Counted from the first letter of the stretch, positions 11,049-21,858 are shown. The stretch is DNA of 64,000 nt from Yersinia aleksiciae (GCF_001047675.1 NZ_CP011975.1:1342073-1406072), one strand, 5' to 3'. Numbers and translations are program-made. Notes: a model not told the origin generated them from the sequence alone.

Positions 11049-11687
11049 TTAGTGAGACAGACGATAGGCAACCAGATCTTCAATCGTTACAACCGGCATA
11101 TTGTGCAACTTGGCGAACTCAATCACTTCTGGCGCATGTGCCATGCTGCCATCGTCATTGGTCAGTTCACACAATACCGCCGCGGGTTTGTAACCTGCCA
11201 ATATTGCCAAATCGATAGAGGCTTCGGTGTGACCACGGCGGGATAAGACGCCGCCTGACTGGCCGCGCAGTGGGAATACATGCCCAGGGCGATTAAGGTC
11301 GCTAGGTTTTGCGTTATCCGCAATGGCCGCGCGGATAGTGGTCAAGCGATCTGCCGCAGATACGCCAGTGGTGACGCCTTCAGCTGCTTCGATAGTTACG
11401 GTAAACCCAGTCTGGAACTGGCTGGTGTTGTTGGTTACCATCATCGGTAACTCAAGCTGCTGGCGGTGATCGTCTGTGATACACAGACACACAATGCCGC
11501 TACCGTGACGAATGGTCAGTGCCATTTGCTCAACTGTCATTGCTTCAGCAGCAAAAACAATATCGCCTTCGTTTTCACGGTTTTCGTCATCCAACACCAT
11601 AACGCCACGGCCATGACGCAGAGCGTCAATAGCACGTTCTACACGCTCAACAGGCGTGCCAAAATCTGATAGAAGAGTCTGATTCAT
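11049..11687 (-). CDS. ribB: 3,4-dihydroxy-2-butanone 4-phosphate synthase RibB
   Basis: A 212-residue DHBP synthase that converts ribulose 5-phosphate to dihydroxybutanone phosphate plus formate in riboflavin synthesis. The active-site loop [19 protein letters not shown] (about 30-48) with its acidic cluster binds Mg2+ and substrate; [14 protein letters not shown] and [12 protein letters not shown] hold the catalytic histidines. It is monofunctional, with no GTP cyclohydrolase II domain. The leader of about 380 bases contains an FMN riboswitch at 11895-12067 and an ERIC-derived scrap between the riboswitch and the gene, so expression should fall when FMN is plentiful. Confidence 0.97.
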   Translation of the reverse strand: MNQTLLSDFGTPVERVERAIDALRHGRGVMVLDDENRENEGDIVFAAEAMTVEQMALTIRHGSGIVCLCITDDHRQQLELPMMVTNNTSQFQTGFTVTIEAAEGVTTGVSAADRLTTIRAAIADNAKPSDLNRPGHVFPLRGQSGGVLSRRGHTEASIDLAILAGYKPAAVLCELTNDDGSMAHAPEVIEFAKLHNMPVVTIEDLVAYRLSH

Positions 11688-11810
11688 GGTAAAAAAAACC
11701 TCATTAAATTATGGATTACCAGAATCAGGGCGGTCTTGAGGAGTAACTGGCCATTCTTTTATCTATAAATTTTTACATATATAGAAATAGCCGAAATAAC
11801 GCAGGCGAGT

Positions 11811-11848
11811 CATACCCGACAGCTTTCAAGTTGCATGTGTGTTGGCTA
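11811..11848 (-). repeat. ERIC end fragment in the ribB leader
   Basis: Read on the minus strand this is GCCAACACACATGCAACTTG followed by AAAGCTGTCGGGTATG, which matches the right terminal about 36 bases of the complete ERIC at 63559-63685 with few differences. The rest of the element is missing. It lies in the transcribed leader between the FMN riboswitch and the ribB start codon. Confidence 0.7.
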
Positions 11849-11894
11849 CATCTTGAAATCTACAACGTGCATAAACTCAGCAGATACCGTTAAT

Positions 11895-12067
11895 CTCTCC
11901 CATCCGGACTATAACCGTCGGCCCCGGAATTACACCGGATCTGCTGACCTCTACCCTGTTTTCTTTGAGAAGAGAAACAAGGTGAGCGCTCGCGGGCTTT
12001 TGCTCCACGACGTTGATACGCCGCGACACAATTTACCGCCGGTGGGGACTTACACCCCGCCCTGAGA
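11895..12067 (-). promoter_or_regulatory. FMN riboswitch (RFN element) of ribB
   Basis: On the minus strand the RNA reads TCAGGGCGGGGTGTAAGTCC, CCACCGGCGGTAAA, then a variable arm, AGCCCGCGAGC, GGTCAGCAGATCCGGTGTA, ATTCCGGGGCCGACGG and TTATAGTCCGGATGGGAGAG. These are the invariant blocks of the six-helix FMN aptamer, in the right order, closed by a 5'/3' P1 helix. FMN binding is known in E. coli ribB to reduce both transcription through the leader and translation. The variable arm between the GGCGGTAAA and GCCCGCGAGC blocks is long, as in other enterobacteria. Confidence 0.97.
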
Positions 12068-12197
12068 ATAAGTTTATGACTATAGCGCTATTGATTCGCC
12101 TGAGCAATTACCAAAATGTAGATATGCGGAGGTTTATACAATCGTCATCTGGCATTACACTAGAGTAAGTCACTACACATCTCATTAGGGAAATATC

Positions 12198-12494
12198 ATG
12201 ATTGACCCGAAAAAAATTGAACAAATCGCCCGCCAGGTGCATGAGTCTATGCCGAAAGGTATTCGCGAATTCGGGGACGACGTCGAAAAGAAAATTCGGC
12301 TGGTGCTGCAATCGCAGTTAACCCGACTGGATTTGGTTAATCGTGAAGAGTTCGACGTGCAGACTCAAGTGCTACTGCGTACCAGAGAGAAGCTGGCGCT
12401 ACTGGAACAACGCATGGGTGAATTGGAAGCTAAATTCAACAGCGCACCCGCTGCAATTGAAGATAAAAAAAGCGATGACCAGACTGGCGAGTAA
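12198..12494 (+). CDS. ubiK: UbiK (YqiC), ubiquinone biosynthesis accessory factor
   Basis: A 98-residue BMFP (membrane fusogenic) family protein. It begins [20 protein letters not shown], has an amphipathic first half, and a C-terminal coiled coil ([19 protein letters not shown], about residues 60-80) through which the family trimerises. UbiK is needed for efficient aerobic coenzyme Q synthesis, working with UbiJ in the cytoplasmic Ubi complex. ATG start with GGGAAA upstream. It is divergent from ribB and stands alone before a bidirectional terminator, in the same place as in E. coli. Confidence 0.93.
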   Translation: MIDPKKIEQIARQVHESMPKGIREFGDDVEKKIRLVLQSQLTRLDLVNREEFDVQTQVLLRTREKLALLEQRMGELEAKFNSAPAAIEDKKSDDQTGE

Positions 12495-12534
12495 TGATGG
12501 ATGACATCATTAGAGGCTAAGCATTATCGTTGAT

Positions 12535-12566
12535 AATTAGGGTGCTCATGTAGCACCCTAATTTTA
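12535..12566. terminator. Bidirectional terminator between ubiK and yjeH
   Basis: A perfect 12-bp stem, AATTAGGGTGCT at 12535-12546 and AGCACCCTAATT at 12552-12563, flanks a 5-base loop. Runs of A/T on both sides let it serve both convergent genes. Confidence 0.85.
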
Positions 12567-13814
12567 TGATGGGATGACCGCTCTCGGCATTCGGGACATC
12601 CATATCCATAGCAGAGCAAACATCAGTAGCGCGTATAAACTCTTCCAGCCAATCATCACCAGCAATATGCAACAGAGCATACTGCCAATCACCGACATCA
12701 CCCGCGAGCGACCGCTCAATAAGCGAATTCCCGCCAACATGCACAGCAAATAGATCAGCACGAAAATACCGTTGGCATAAACAATCAGTAAATCCAATGG
12801 TAGTGACAGCCAGTAGATCAACAGAGCAAATGCCAGGCAACTGCCCACCACCGCTGTCAGCGCATAAACCGGGGTTTGCCCAGCTGAAAGCTGCGCCAAC
12901 TGACTTTGTGGCCGCACTTGAGCTTGTGACCACACCATGCGGGCAAAGCTCTGGGTGTAGATATTGACGCTGGCAAAGCAGGCCAGATAGCCAATAATGC
13001 ACGCGATCCACAGCGCATGTTCGCCAAACAGTTGCACCACGATTTGAGGTAGCGAGGCCGCCGCGGCCTGCTGTTCGCCATAGGCATGGAAGTGCAGCAC
13101 CGCGACCGTACATCCCCAGTAAACCGCCCCTGCGACCAATAGCCCAACCATCAATGCTCGGGGGAAATCACGTTCGGGATGGCGAAATTCTGTCGCCAGA
13201 TGCGCGAAGGCCTCCAGCCCGACAAAGCACCAGAACATCACGGCAAGCGCACTGAACATATTAGGTGGAGAAATATCTTGCGGCGATGGCCAAGGTATCT
13301 GTGATAGGCGAATATCCCCCTGCCACCAAATAGCCACCACCAGCGCGATGACCAGCAGCGCAATCAAGGTTTGCACATTGGCGCTGGAACCCGCACTGCG
13401 CGTTCCAAGCAGCCAAATGACCAGTAAAGTCACCAACTGCACCATCAGCAGTTCGCTATCACGCCAACCAAAGGCCGCCTGCCAGAAGCCGGCAGCAATT
13501 TGTAAGGCGGCGGGAAGCCCTACGGGAATGACGGACAGAAATAGCCAGCCAGTGACTTTACCCAACTTCGGCCCGAAAGCCATAGTGACGAAGTGAGCAG
13601 CACCGCCAGCGCTGGGGAAGTGGCGGCCTAAAGCAGCAAAGGCGATGGCGATCGGGAAAACCAGCACAATCAAAATCGGCCAGGCCCACAAGCTGTTATC
13701 ACCCGCCAGCATGGCCGCCAGTGCTGGCACGGCAAAGACACCGGTACCCAGCAGTGAAGTGGACAACAACCCGACTCCCTGTGCGAGACTTAGCTCCTGT
13801 TTTAGTCCACTCAC
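12564..13814 (-). CDS. yjeH: YjeH, L-methionine/branched-chain amino acid exporter
   Basis: A 416-residue APC-superfamily permease (418 in E. coli) with about 12 hydrophobic helices. It opens MSGLKQELSLAQGVGLLSTS, with the glycine-rich unwound-helix region LLGTGVFAVPALAA typical of APC transporters, and later FWCFVGLEAFAHLATEFRHP. In E. coli YjeH exports methionine, leucine, isoleucine and valine across the inner membrane. In E. coli the gene is elsewhere (near groEL), so its place here between ubiK and hldE is a rearrangement. Its 3' end shares the bidirectional terminator; hldE starts upstream on the same strand and its stop lies 38 bp before yjeH begins, so read-through from hldE is possible. 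Confidence 0.92.
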   Translation of the reverse strand: MSGLKQELSLAQGVGLLSTSLLGTGVFAVPALAAMLAGDNSLWAWPILIVLVFPIAIAFAALGRHFPSAGGAAHFVTMAFGPKLGKVTGWLFLSVIPVGLPAALQIAAGFWQAAFGWRDSELLMVQLVTLLVIWLLGTRSAGSSANVQTLIALLVIALVVAIWWQGDIRLSQIPWPSPQDISPPNMFSALAVMFWCFVGLEAFAHLATEFRHPERDFPRALMVGLLVAGAVYWGCTVAVLHFHAYGEQQAAAASLPQIVVQLFGEHALWIACIIGYLACFASVNIYTQSFARMVWSQAQVRPQSQLAQLSAGQTPVYALTAVVGSCLAFALLIYWLSLPLDLLIVYANGIFVLIYLLCMLAGIRLLSGRSRVMSVIGSMLCCILLVMIGWKSLYALLMFALLWIWMSRMPRAVIPS

Positions 13815-13852
13815 GACCCATATCCTATGCAGCTAATATTATCAGCGCTAAC

Positions 13853-15283
13853 CTAACCACGACCGTTTTTGATGGATTGGATAATATTGGTGGTAGAAAC
13901 ACCATCCTCAAAATTCAGCACTTTAACTTCACCACCGGCGGCCCAGACTTCGGCACTGCCCGCAATTTCGTCCGGCTTATAATCCCCGCCCTTCACCAGT
14001 AGATCCGGCAAAATATCAGCGATTAAGCGCTGCGGCGTGTCCTCTTCAAACGGCACCACCCAGTCCACCGCTTCCAACGCGCCTAATACAATCATGCGCT
14101 GATCCAGTGGGTTAACCGGGCGTTTTTCACCTTTCAATCGTTTGGTCGAGGCATCGCTGTTCACCGCAACAATCAGGCGATCACCCAGCTTACGGGCATT
14201 GGCCAGATACGAAACATGACCCGCATGGAGGATGTCGAAAATGCCGTTGGTCATCACCACTTTTTCGCCACGCTGGCGAGCCTGCGCCACGGCTTTTTTC
14301 AGTTGCTGCTCATCCATCACACCAAAACCGGTTTCAGCACGGCCACGAATAGCATTTTCCAGCTCAATGGGAGAAACCGTTGAGGTCCCCAATTTGCCAA
14401 CCACCACGCCAGCAGCAGCATTCGCGAGGAAGCATGACTCTTCGAGGGTGTTTCCAGCCGCCAGTGCCGCCGCCAACACGCCAATCACCGTATCACCGGC
14501 ACCGGTCACATCGAACACTTCCTGCGCTTGTGTCGGCAGATGTAATGGCGGTTTACCCAGTTGCAGCAAGGTCATTCCTTGCTCAGAGCGCGTCACCAGC
14601 AGAGCGGAAAGTTCAAAGTCGGCCACCAGTTTCATGCCGCGGCTGACCAACTCTTCTTCGTTTTTGCAGTGACCCACCACCGCTTCAAATTCAGATAAAT
14701 TAGGTGTCAGCAGTGTTGCGCCGCGATAACGTTCAAAATCGCTGCCTTTAGGATCGATAAGCACCGGAACTTTCGCTTTGCGGGCCAATTGGATCATCGG
14801 CTGAACGCTGTTCAATGCGCCTTTGGCGTAATCGGACAGCACCAGCGCGCCAATCTGTGGCAACGCCTGTTGAATGCGCTCAAAGATAGGCTGCGGATCA
14901 ATGCCGTCAAAACCCTCTTCAAAGTCCAGACGGATCAGTTGCTGGTTGCGGGAGAGTACCCGTAATTTGGTGATGGTCGGGTGAGTGGGGACCGAGACAA
15001 AATCACAGCGCACCTGAACTTCATTCAACTTGCTGGTCAGGGCGCGCGCGGCATCGTCGATACCGGTCAAGCCCACCAAGCGGGAGATTGCGCCAAGGGA
15101 GGCGATGTTCATCGCGACGTTCGCAGCACCACCAGGGCGTTCTTCGATAGTATCAACTTTGACGACAGGAACCGGTGCTTCCGGTGAGATCCGGCTGGTC
15201 GGCCCATACCAGTAGCGGTCTAACATGACATCACCAACGACTAATACCCCAGCGCGACGAAAATCAGGCAGCGTGACTTTCAT
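13853..15283 (-). CDS. hldE: Bifunctional HldE: heptose-7-phosphate kinase / heptose-1-phosphate adenylyltransferase
   Basis: A 476-residue fusion making ADP-heptose for the lipopolysaccharide inner core. The N-terminal ribokinase domain (about 1-320) has [20 protein letters not shown] and the catalytic [11 protein letters not shown]; the C-terminal nucleotidyltransferase domain (about 345-476) has [16 protein letters not shown] with the HxGH motif. The start is the ATG at 15283, with GGGGGG 7 bases upstream, giving [12 protein letters not shown] as in E. coli; an in-frame GTG at 15298 is less likely. It begins the region downstream of glnE, in the conserved ygiF-glnE-hldE order. ADP-heptose is also a known innate-immune signal (ALPK1). 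Confidence 0.97.
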   Translation of the reverse strand: MKVTLPDFRRAGVLVVGDVMLDRYWYGPTSRISPEAPVPVVKVDTIEERPGGAANVAMNIASLGAISRLVGLTGIDDAARALTSKLNEVQVRCDFVSVPTHPTITKLRVLSRNQQLIRLDFEEGFDGIDPQPIFERIQQALPQIGALVLSDYAKGALNSVQPMIQLARKAKVPVLIDPKGSDFERYRGATLLTPNLSEFEAVVGHCKNEEELVSRGMKLVADFELSALLVTRSEQGMTLLQLGKPPLHLPTQAQEVFDVTGAGDTVIGVLAAALAAGNTLEESCFLANAAAGVVVGKLGTSTVSPIELENAIRGRAETGFGVMDEQQLKKAVAQARQRGEKVVMTNGIFDILHAGHVSYLANARKLGDRLIVAVNSDASTKRLKGEKRPVNPLDQRMIVLGALEAVDWVVPFEEDTPQRLIADILPDLLVKGGDYKPDEIAGSAEVWAAGGEVKVLNFEDGVSTTNIIQSIKNGRG

Positions 15284-15408
15284 ACGTTTGCCCCCCACTG
15301 TGAGCTGTTATTAACCCCGAAAACACGCATCCTTCGCTCCAATATTCTGTTCGTTATAGGGTGCCAGATAATATCACAGACACCTTGTTTACCATTCATA
15401 ACCGCAAC

Positions 15409-18261
15409 CTATACGTTAGCAGGTGTTGATACCAGCCATTTATGCCAACTGGCGGCTACCTGTGCTCTCTCGGCGATAAAACTGTCGGCTTCAACCTTGC
15501 TGGATTGCTCCTGCAACGCCAGATGATGGATCTCATCGCGCATGGTGACATAAGCATGGGTCAGCGCAGCAGCTTCATCCGGCGGCATAATATCGTCATT
15601 AGCCATCAGCTCAAAAATGCGCACATTATCTGACCAACGGGTCAAGCGCGGTTCACTGGCGGCATAGCACAGCACCAGATATTGCGCGATAAACTCAATG
15701 TCAGTGATCCCACCTTCGTCCGCTTTGATATCAAAGATATCGCGCTGTTTGCTGCCCAAATGATTACGCATTTTCTCGCGCATTTCGCGCACTTCCTGCT
15801 GCAATTGCGAACTGTCACGATGGCGGCACAAAATTTGCTGGCGAATGACGTCAAACTGCTGATGTAGCGCCGGATCGCCATGCACAATACGAGCACGGAC
15901 CAGTGCCTGATGCTCCCAAGTCCAAGCCTCATTTTGCTGATAATCAGCGAAAGCCTCGACCGTGCTGACCAACATGCCAGCTTCACCGGATGGCCGCAGC
16001 CGGACATCGACCTCGTACAAAATACCTGACGAAGTGCGGGTGCTGAATAGGTGCATTATCCGCTGGGCCAAACGCAGATAGAACTGGCGGCCATCAATGC
16101 TGCGCTCGCCGTCAGTCATGACCTCTAATGGGCAGTCGAGCAAGAACACCAGATCCAGATCCGAGCTGTAACCCAACTCCCATCCCCCCAGTTTGCCATA
16201 GCCAATCACCGCGAAACCACGGCCTTCGCGCTGCTGTAAATGGCTCGGCTGACCATAGCGAACCACCATCTGGTTCCAGGCTTGCTGGATAACCGCCTCA
16301 ATGATGGCCTCTGCCAGATAGGTTAAGTGATCGCTCACTTTCATTACTGGCAGCGCCTCGGTGATATCACCAGCGGCAATACGTAATTGTTGCGCCTGCT
16401 TAAACTGGCGCAACGCCTCCAACTGCTGCTCTTCGTCATCTTCCGGTACCCGCAGCAAATATTGGCGTAGCTCATCACGGTAAGCACCGGGTTCTAACGG
16501 CTGATAGAAGGATTGTGGATCGAGCAACTCATCCAATAACAAGGGGTAGCGAGCTAACTGGCTGGCTACCATTGGCGAGGCCGAGCAGAGGCGGATAACG
16601 TGTTTTAGCGCCGCATGATACTCCACCAGCAATTCCAAATAAGTGGTGCGGGTCACGATGCTCAGCAACAGTTGAATCAGGCGGCTCAGCGCCACATTGG
16701 CGTCGGGACGTGGGCAAACTTCCGCAAACAGGCGCGGCATTAGTTGGTCCAGCACCTCACGGCCACGGGGGCCAATGGTGCGTTTATCCATGTCATGGCG
16801 GAAGTCATTGATGGTGCTCAGCAATTGGCGGCGAGCGGCTTCGTCCAAATGCGGCGTCAGTGGGGCTAAATCACACTCTTCCAACGCATCCTGCCACAAA
16901 CTTTTGTACAAACCATGACTGGGATCTTCGCCAATATCGGGGGTATCGTCGCCAATCAGGTCATCAAACACCCCACGCACCGCTTGCATATGCTGTTCCA
17001 GCGCCGCGCTCATGGCGGACCAGTCCGCATACCCCATGCCCCAAGCCAATCGGGCCTGATTGAGGGTATCGCTGGGTAAGGTCTGGGTTTGCTCATCAGC
17101 AATGGCTTGCAGCAGATTCTCTAAACGGCGCAAAAACAGATAGCTGCCACTGAGATCTGCCACTTGCGGCTCTGGCAATAAGCCCAACTCCGCGACCGCC
17201 TGCAACGTGGGCAGTAAAGCCCGCTCTTGCAGGCGCGGCTCGCGGCCACCACGAATCAGCTGAAATACCTGCGTGATAAATTCGATTTCACGAATGCCAC
17301 CCGCACCCAGCTTAATATTGTCTTTCAGGCCGCGTCGGCGCACTTCACGGGCAATCATGCCCTTCATGTTGCGCAGTGATTGAATCACGCTGAAATCAAT
17401 ATAGCGACGGAAGACGAAAGGCCGCAGAGTCTGGCGCAGCTCCTTGCTGTAGTTATCCTCAGCACCGCCCATCAGGCGCGCCTTAACCATCGCATAGCGC
17501 TCCCAGTCACGGCCCTGCTCTTGGTAGTAATCTTCCAGCGCGGCAAAGCTCAATACCAAGGGGCCGCTATCGCCAAACGGACGCAGGCGCATATCCACCC
17601 GATAGACAAAGCCGTCAATGGTTTGCTGATCGAGCGCCTTGATCAGCCGTTGACCTAAGCGGGTAAAGAACTGGGCATTGTCCAACTGCCGCCGTCCTCC
17701 CTGCGTTTGGCCATTCTCTGGATAAGCAAAAATCAGATCGATATCAGAGGAGAAATTCAGCTCACCACCGCCTAATTTTCCCATGCCGAGAATCAGTAGC
17801 GGCTGCGGTACCCCGTCACCATTACAGGGCGTGCCGAACTCACGACAACAGGCCTGATAGAGCCAGTCGCGCGCCGCAATAATCAGGGTTTCAGCCAGCC
17901 AGCTGAGTTGCTGTAGGGTGTCAGTCGTGGCACTGGTTTGCTGCGCCTGTGACCAGGCGATTCGCACCATAATTCGGCGGCGAAACAGCCGCAAAGCCGC
18001 TAACAGTGCGGCTTCGTCTTGCACCTCAGCCAGCGCCTGACTGAGCCACTGCGGATAAAATTGCCACTCCTGCGGTTGCGGGGGCTGCTGATGCAGCTCC
18101 GCCAGCCATTCAGGGTGAATCTGTAGCATGTCACTGACAAAATCACTCAACACCAATACGGCGATATCTTCATCACCTAAGCTCAGCGGCGTCGGTAACT
18201 CATGAAAGCGCTGCTGTACATTCTGCGCCTGAATCTGTAATTCCGAGGGGAGTGGCAACAT
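15409..18261 (-). CDS. glnE: Glutamine synthetase adenylyltransferase / adenylyl-removing enzyme GlnE
   Basis: A 950-residue bifunctional enzyme, near the E. coli length of 946. It adds or removes AMP on glutamine synthetase according to PII and glutamine, controlling nitrogen assimilation in the cytoplasm. Two nucleotidyltransferase domains are visible: the N-terminal deadenylylase with [20 protein letters not shown] (about residue 165) and the C-terminal adenylylase with [20 protein letters not shown] (about residue 690), each with the GxGKxG...SDxDL signature. It lies between ygiF (92 bp upstream) and hldE on one strand; a short ERIC sits in the ygiF-glnE gap. Confidence 0.98.
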   Translation of the reverse strand: MLPLPSELQIQAQNVQQRFHELPTPLSLGDEDIAVLVLSDFVSDMLQIHPEWLAELHQQPPQPQEWQFYPQWLSQALAEVQDEAALLAALRLFRRRIMVRIAWSQAQQTSATTDTLQQLSWLAETLIIAARDWLYQACCREFGTPCNGDGVPQPLLILGMGKLGGGELNFSSDIDLIFAYPENGQTQGGRRQLDNAQFFTRLGQRLIKALDQQTIDGFVYRVDMRLRPFGDSGPLVLSFAALEDYYQEQGRDWERYAMVKARLMGGAEDNYSKELRQTLRPFVFRRYIDFSVIQSLRNMKGMIAREVRRRGLKDNIKLGAGGIREIEFITQVFQLIRGGREPRLQERALLPTLQAVAELGLLPEPQVADLSGSYLFLRRLENLLQAIADEQTQTLPSDTLNQARLAWGMGYADWSAMSAALEQHMQAVRGVFDDLIGDDTPDIGEDPSHGLYKSLWQDALEECDLAPLTPHLDEAARRQLLSTINDFRHDMDKRTIGPRGREVLDQLMPRLFAEVCPRPDANVALSRLIQLLLSIVTRTTYLELLVEYHAALKHVIRLCSASPMVASQLARYPLLLDELLDPQSFYQPLEPGAYRDELRQYLLRVPEDDEEQQLEALRQFKQAQQLRIAAGDITEALPVMKVSDHLTYLAEAIIEAVIQQAWNQMVVRYGQPSHLQQREGRGFAVIGYGKLGGWELGYSSDLDLVFLLDCPLEVMTDGERSIDGRQFYLRLAQRIMHLFSTRTSSGILYEVDVRLRPSGEAGMLVSTVEAFADYQQNEAWTWEHQALVRARIVHGDPALHQQFDVIRQQILCRHRDSSQLQQEVREMREKMRNHLGSKQRDIFDIKADEGGITDIEFIAQYLVLCYAASEPRLTRWSDNVRIFELMANDDIMPPDEAAALTHAYVTMRDEIHHLALQEQSSKVEADSFIAERAQVAASWHKWLVSTPANV

Positions 18262-18274
18262 ATCGAATTCCTTG

Positions 18275-18346
18275 TATACCCGTCGAAATTGAAGTCGCAG
18301 AGGACTAACTTAGCGCCCACCTGCAACTTCAATAAGTTAGGGTATA
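18275..18346. repeat. 72-bp ERIC deletion derivative
   Basis: The element runs from TATACCCGTCG to TTAGGGTATA with CACCTGCAACTTCAATAAG near its right end. It has the ERIC termini TATACCC and GGGTATA but lacks the central GAGCTTAC palindrome. Its length, 72 bp, equals that of the copies at 57867-57938 and 63489-63560. It lies between ygiF and glnE, so it is probably transcribed. Confidence 0.8.
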
Positions 18347-18353
18347 TGTTCGA

Positions 18354-19661
18354 CTAACGGACAGCACCGTTCAGCCAAAAGGCTGCCTGCGCCAATGCTT
18401 CTTTACGGGCGGTATCGCGCCAATGGCCCTGACGCTCCATAATGGCCAGTTGCAAACCAAACCAGCCATCAATGTACGGGTGCCATTCACTCTGTGGATA
18501 GAAGCCAGAGAGCAGTTGGAAGGTCATGATCTGCCGATTCAGACGGGGGAGTTGCGCCAGATAGCCATCGTCATCCATATGGTGACCAAAGGCTTCTTTT
18601 AGGTCGGCGGCACTGCGGCTCAGCATGATGTCGCAGAACCGCTTAAATGAGCCATCGAACTTGGCTTGTGCCTTGGCATCCATAAATGGCCGCCAGCCTG
18701 CTGTTACTAGCCACGATGTGAGCGCTAACTTACATTTCAGGTAATCGGCACTATAACAGAGCTGGTCTGCCTTCACGTTTTTCGGTTCTAACTGTGGCTC
18801 TAGCGCAATCAACAACGCCCGCAGTTCGGTGCTGGCTTTGCGTGGCACTAATCCGCCGAAAATCGCCAAGGTCTGGCGCACCATCGCCACTGCCTCAATA
18901 ATCATTGCCTTAGCTGCGGGTTCGCCGCGCAACCATAGCTCTTCATGGTATTGCCAGTGATCCAGCGCCATCTCCAACCCCGCCACCATCCCTTGCTCGA
19001 CGGTAGATTTTGGTGCTGGCTGTAAGACCAGCAATGGCCGCAATTCGCGCGGAAGATTGCCTTGTGCCAAATGATAGCCGCGTGCCGCTTTGCTCAGATT
19101 GCTCTGACGTAAACCGCCGATTTGCGCCAATTCAACCGCCAGTGCCAGTAAATCAGCCTGATGACCTTGCTTCAGCTCCAGTTCAATTTCGCTCAATGGC
19201 TCCGACAGCTCACCAGCACTAATCGAACCTTGATCAAGAGCAAGCTCTATCTCGCTCTCACCGTAAGTGATTACCCACTTTTCACGGGTGAAATCAGTGC
19301 GAAACAGCGGTTGTAACTCAGCTTGCAACGCCTCAACCGACTCGCCTTCTGGCCAGATATCAGCCGGAAAACGTGCCAGATCGAGTTTGTCGCTATCAAT
19401 ATCGACATTGTATTCAGGTCGTTGATGTAAACCGCCAACCACTTTACCGCCAGTCTTCACCGTCATTTCATAACGGCCATCATAACCACGAATACGCAGG
19501 CCAATATCATGCTGGCGCAGGCGGTTATCCGCAGTTTCAAAGTAGATGTTTGTCAGTGTTTGCGGCGCTGAATGCTGGCTTTGCCAGGACGTGAGCCGCT
19601 CCGGCAACGCGGCGATGGCCGCAGGTGTAGCAATAAATTTCAATTCTATTTCAACGGTCAT
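18354..19661 (-). CDS. ygiF: Inorganic triphosphatase YgiF
   Basis: A 435-residue protein with a CYTH (tunnel triphosphatase) domain followed by a CHAD domain. The signature EIELKF stands at residues 4-9, and the tunnel residues include GLRIRGYDGRYEMTVK (near 50-65) and ALDQGSISAGE with the SEIELEL strand. The CHAD half has WQYHEELWLRGEPAAK and histidine-bearing helices thought to bind polyphosphate. YgiF hydrolyses tripolyphosphate in E. coli. I start at the ATG at 19661 (MTVEIELKF); longer in-frame starts add 33 unrelated residues. First gene of the ygiF-glnE-hldE run, divergent from ygiM. Confidence 0.95.
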   Translation of the reverse strand: MTVEIELKFIATPAAIAALPERLTSWQSQHSAPQTLTNIYFETADNRLRQHDIGLRIRGYDGRYEMTVKTGGKVVGGLHQRPEYNVDIDSDKLDLARFPADIWPEGESVEALQAELQPLFRTDFTREKWVITYGESEIELALDQGSISAGELSEPLSEIELELKQGHQADLLALAVELAQIGGLRQSNLSKAARGYHLAQGNLPRELRPLLVLQPAPKSTVEQGMVAGLEMALDHWQYHEELWLRGEPAAKAMIIEAVAMVRQTLAIFGGLVPRKASTELRALLIALEPQLEPKNVKADQLCYSADYLKCKLALTSWLVTAGWRPFMDAKAQAKFDGSFKRFCDIMLSRSAADLKEAFGHHMDDDGYLAQLPRLNRQIMTFQLLSGFYPQSEWHPYIDGWFGLQLAIMERQGHWRDTARKEALAQAAFWLNGAVR

Positions 19662-19965
19662 AATTTCATTCACACCGGTATGTTGCGAGATTACGGGCAT
19701 TATGCCTTTTTCACGGTGATTTGCCTGTTTTACACAAAAAAAACCGCGCGGACGCCCCAAGTCAAAAGCCTATTTTAACCTGTTTTAACGGGTCTGCCCT
19801 AAGGCTTCATAAGACAAATTTTCACTGCGGTAAAAATAGCCAATAATGTGGCCCAAGCCGCGCTGGCTATGAGAGTAAGATAGTTCTCATTCCGGTTTAT
19901 GCGTTGCGTCGGCAAACTGAACACACTACTATCGTTCCATAAATTCACTCATAAATGACTCTCTA
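19662..19965. other. ygiF-ygiM divergent intergenic region
   Basis: About 300 bp without a gene. It must hold the promoters of ygiF (leftward) and ygiM (rightward). I see an A/T-rich centre but no operator, repeat or small gene that I can support. Confidence 0.5.
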
Positions 19966-20586
19966 ATGCAGAAAATACGCCTAATTTGCCTCGCGGTGCT
20001 AAGTCTCAGTCTCTCTTGGGGCGCGCACGCTGAAGAAAAACGCTACATCTCTGATGAGCTGGATACCTACGTTCATAGCGGCCCCGGTAATCAATACCGT
20101 ATTGTCGGCACGCTAAAAGGTGGGGATGAAGTCACCCTGATAAGCGTTGATGAAGGCACAAATTATGGCCAAATCCGCGACAGCAAGGGTAAAACCACTT
20201 GGATCCCGCTGAATCAGTTGAGTGAAACCCCCAGCCTGCGTATTCGGGTGCCAGACCTTGAACAGCAGGTCAAAACACTGACTGATAAACTGGCTAATAT
20301 TGATAATAGCTGGAATCAACGCACTGCAGAAATGCAGCAGAAAGTCGCGGCCAGCGATAGCGTCATCTCCGAGCTGCAAAAAGAGAATGAATCACTGAAA
20401 AACCAGTTAGTGGTTGCTCAGAAGAAGGTCAGCGCGGTCAACCTACAATTGGATGATAAGCAGCGCACCATCATCCTACAGTGGTTTATGTACGGTGGCG
20501 GAGTTGCGGGGATTGGCTTATTGCTCGGTCTGGTACTGCCACATCTGATCCCTAGCCGTAAAAAGAATAACCGTTGGATGAATTGA
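19966..20586 (+). CDS. ygiM: YgiM, SH3-domain membrane protein
   Basis: A 206-residue inner-membrane protein facing the periplasm. Residues 1-22 form a signal peptide (LICLAVLSLSLSWGAHA), then a bacterial SH3 domain (RYISDELDTYVHSGPGNQYR to TTWIPLNQL, about 25-85), a long coiled coil (about 95-165) and a C-terminal transmembrane helix (WFMYGGGVAGIGLLLGLVLP, about 173-192) with a basic tail RKKNNRW. This is the TIGR04211 SH3-like family. In other bacteria members of this family stand next to cca, as here, 33 bp upstream. Cellular role unknown; it may bind peptidoglycan or partner proteins through SH3b. Confidence 0.92.
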   Translation: MQKIRLICLAVLSLSLSWGAHAEEKRYISDELDTYVHSGPGNQYRIVGTLKGGDEVTLISVDEGTNYGQIRDSKGKTTWIPLNQLSETPSLRIRVPDLEQQVKTLTDKLANIDNSWNQRTAEMQQKVAASDSVISELQKENESLKNQLVVAQKKVSAVNLQLDDKQRTIILQWFMYGGGVAGIGLLLGLVLPHLIPSRKKNNRWMN

Positions 20587-20619
20587 TATCCGCTGTAACG
20601 TCAAGAACGAAGGGCTAAA

Positions 20620-21858
20620 ATGAAGGTTTACTTGGTCGGCGGTGCTGTCCGCGACAACTTATTGAACCTACCCGTGACCGAGCGGGATTGGGTGGTCGTG
20701 GGCGCGACGCCGGAACAGCTGCTGACACAGGGCTACCAACAGGTCGGCAAAGATTTTCCGGTATTCCTTCATCCAGTCAGCCATGAAGAGTATGCGCTGG
20801 CACGTACCGAACGTAAATCAGGCCAAGGTTACACTGGCTTTACCTGCTACGCCGCCCCTGATGTCACGCTGGAAGAAGATCTACTGCGCCGTGACCTCAC
20901 CATTAATGCTATCGCCCGCAGTGATGACGGTGAGTTAATCGACCCCTATCACGGTAGACAAGATTTAGAAAACCGGCTGTTACGCCACGTCTCCGATGCA
21001 TTTGGCGAAGACCCACTGCGTGTCCTGCGAGTGGCTCGTTTCGCCGCCCGCTTTGCTCACTTAGGCTTTACTGTCGCGCCCGAAACTCAATCATTGATGG
21101 CAGCAATGGCACAAAGTGGCGAGCTGTCCGCGCTGACACCAGAGCGCGTTTGGAAAGAGACCGAGAAAGCCCTGAAAACGCAAAGCCCGCAGACCTATTT
21201 TCAGGTGCTGCGTGATTGCGGTGCATTAGCGGTGCTGTTCCCTGAAATTGACCGCTTATTTGGTGTTCCTGCGCCGGAAAAGTGGCACCCAGAAATTGAT
21301 ACTGGTATTCATACCCTGATGACGCTGGCGATCGCTGCTCAACTCAGTCCTGAGGTGGATATTCGCTTCGCTGCCCTTTGCCACGATTTAGGCAAGGGGC
21401 TGACACCCAAAGAGTTTTGGCCTCATCATCATGGCCATGGCCCCGCGGGCATCAAATTGGTTGAGCAGTTGTGTCAGCGTTTACGGGTGCCTAATCCGGT
21501 GCGTGATTTGGCTAAATTGGTGGCGGAGTACCATGATCTCATCCATACGGTGAATAAGCTTCGCCCTGAAACTCTGCTCAAATTATTTGATGCCATTGAT
21601 GTCTGGCGCAAGCCAGAGCGCCTTGAGCAGATGATTATAACCAGCGAGGCGGATGCCCGTGGCCGTACCGGATTTGAAGAGAATCCATATCCACAAGGGG
21701 ATTATCTGCGGGCCGCATTCCAGATTGCGAATGGGGTATCGGTGCAGGAAGTGGTCGCCAGCGGGCTGCAAGGGCTGGCTATTCGTGACGAACTGAAACG
21801 TCGCCGTCAACAGGCGTTGGCGCAATGGAAGCAAGCTCAGGAAGTTGCTCCAGAATAA
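20620..21858 (+). CDS. cca: CCA-adding tRNA nucleotidyltransferase
   Basis: A 412-residue class II CCA enzyme that adds or repairs the 3' CCA of tRNAs and, in the enterobacterial form, carries a phosphohydrolase domain. Motifs: [19 protein letters not shown] with GGAVRD at 7-12; TERDWVVVG; the second acidic motif [10 protein letters not shown] with the nucleotide-templating region following; and the HD domain with [12 protein letters not shown] (about 245-256) and HHHGHGPAG. The in-frame fusion of both domains matches the E. coli protein of 412 residues. It follows ygiM by 33 bp, likely one transcript, and ends at a strong terminator. Confidence 0.97.
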   Translation: MKVYLVGGAVRDNLLNLPVTERDWVVVGATPEQLLTQGYQQVGKDFPVFLHPVSHEEYALARTERKSGQGYTGFTCYAAPDVTLEEDLLRRDLTINAIARSDDGELIDPYHGRQDLENRLLRHVSDAFGEDPLRVLRVARFAARFAHLGFTVAPETQSLMAAMAQSGELSALTPERVWKETEKALKTQSPQTYFQVLRDCGALAVLFPEIDRLFGVPAPEKWHPEIDTGIHTLMTLAIAAQLSPEVDIRFAALCHDLGKGLTPKEFWPHHHGHGPAGIKLVEQLCQRLRVPNPVRDLAKLVAEYHDLIHTVNKLRPETLLKLFDAIDVWRKPERLEQMIITSEADARGRTGFEENPYPQGDYLRAAFQIANGVSVQEVVASGLQGLAIRDELKRRRQQALAQWKQAQEVAPE

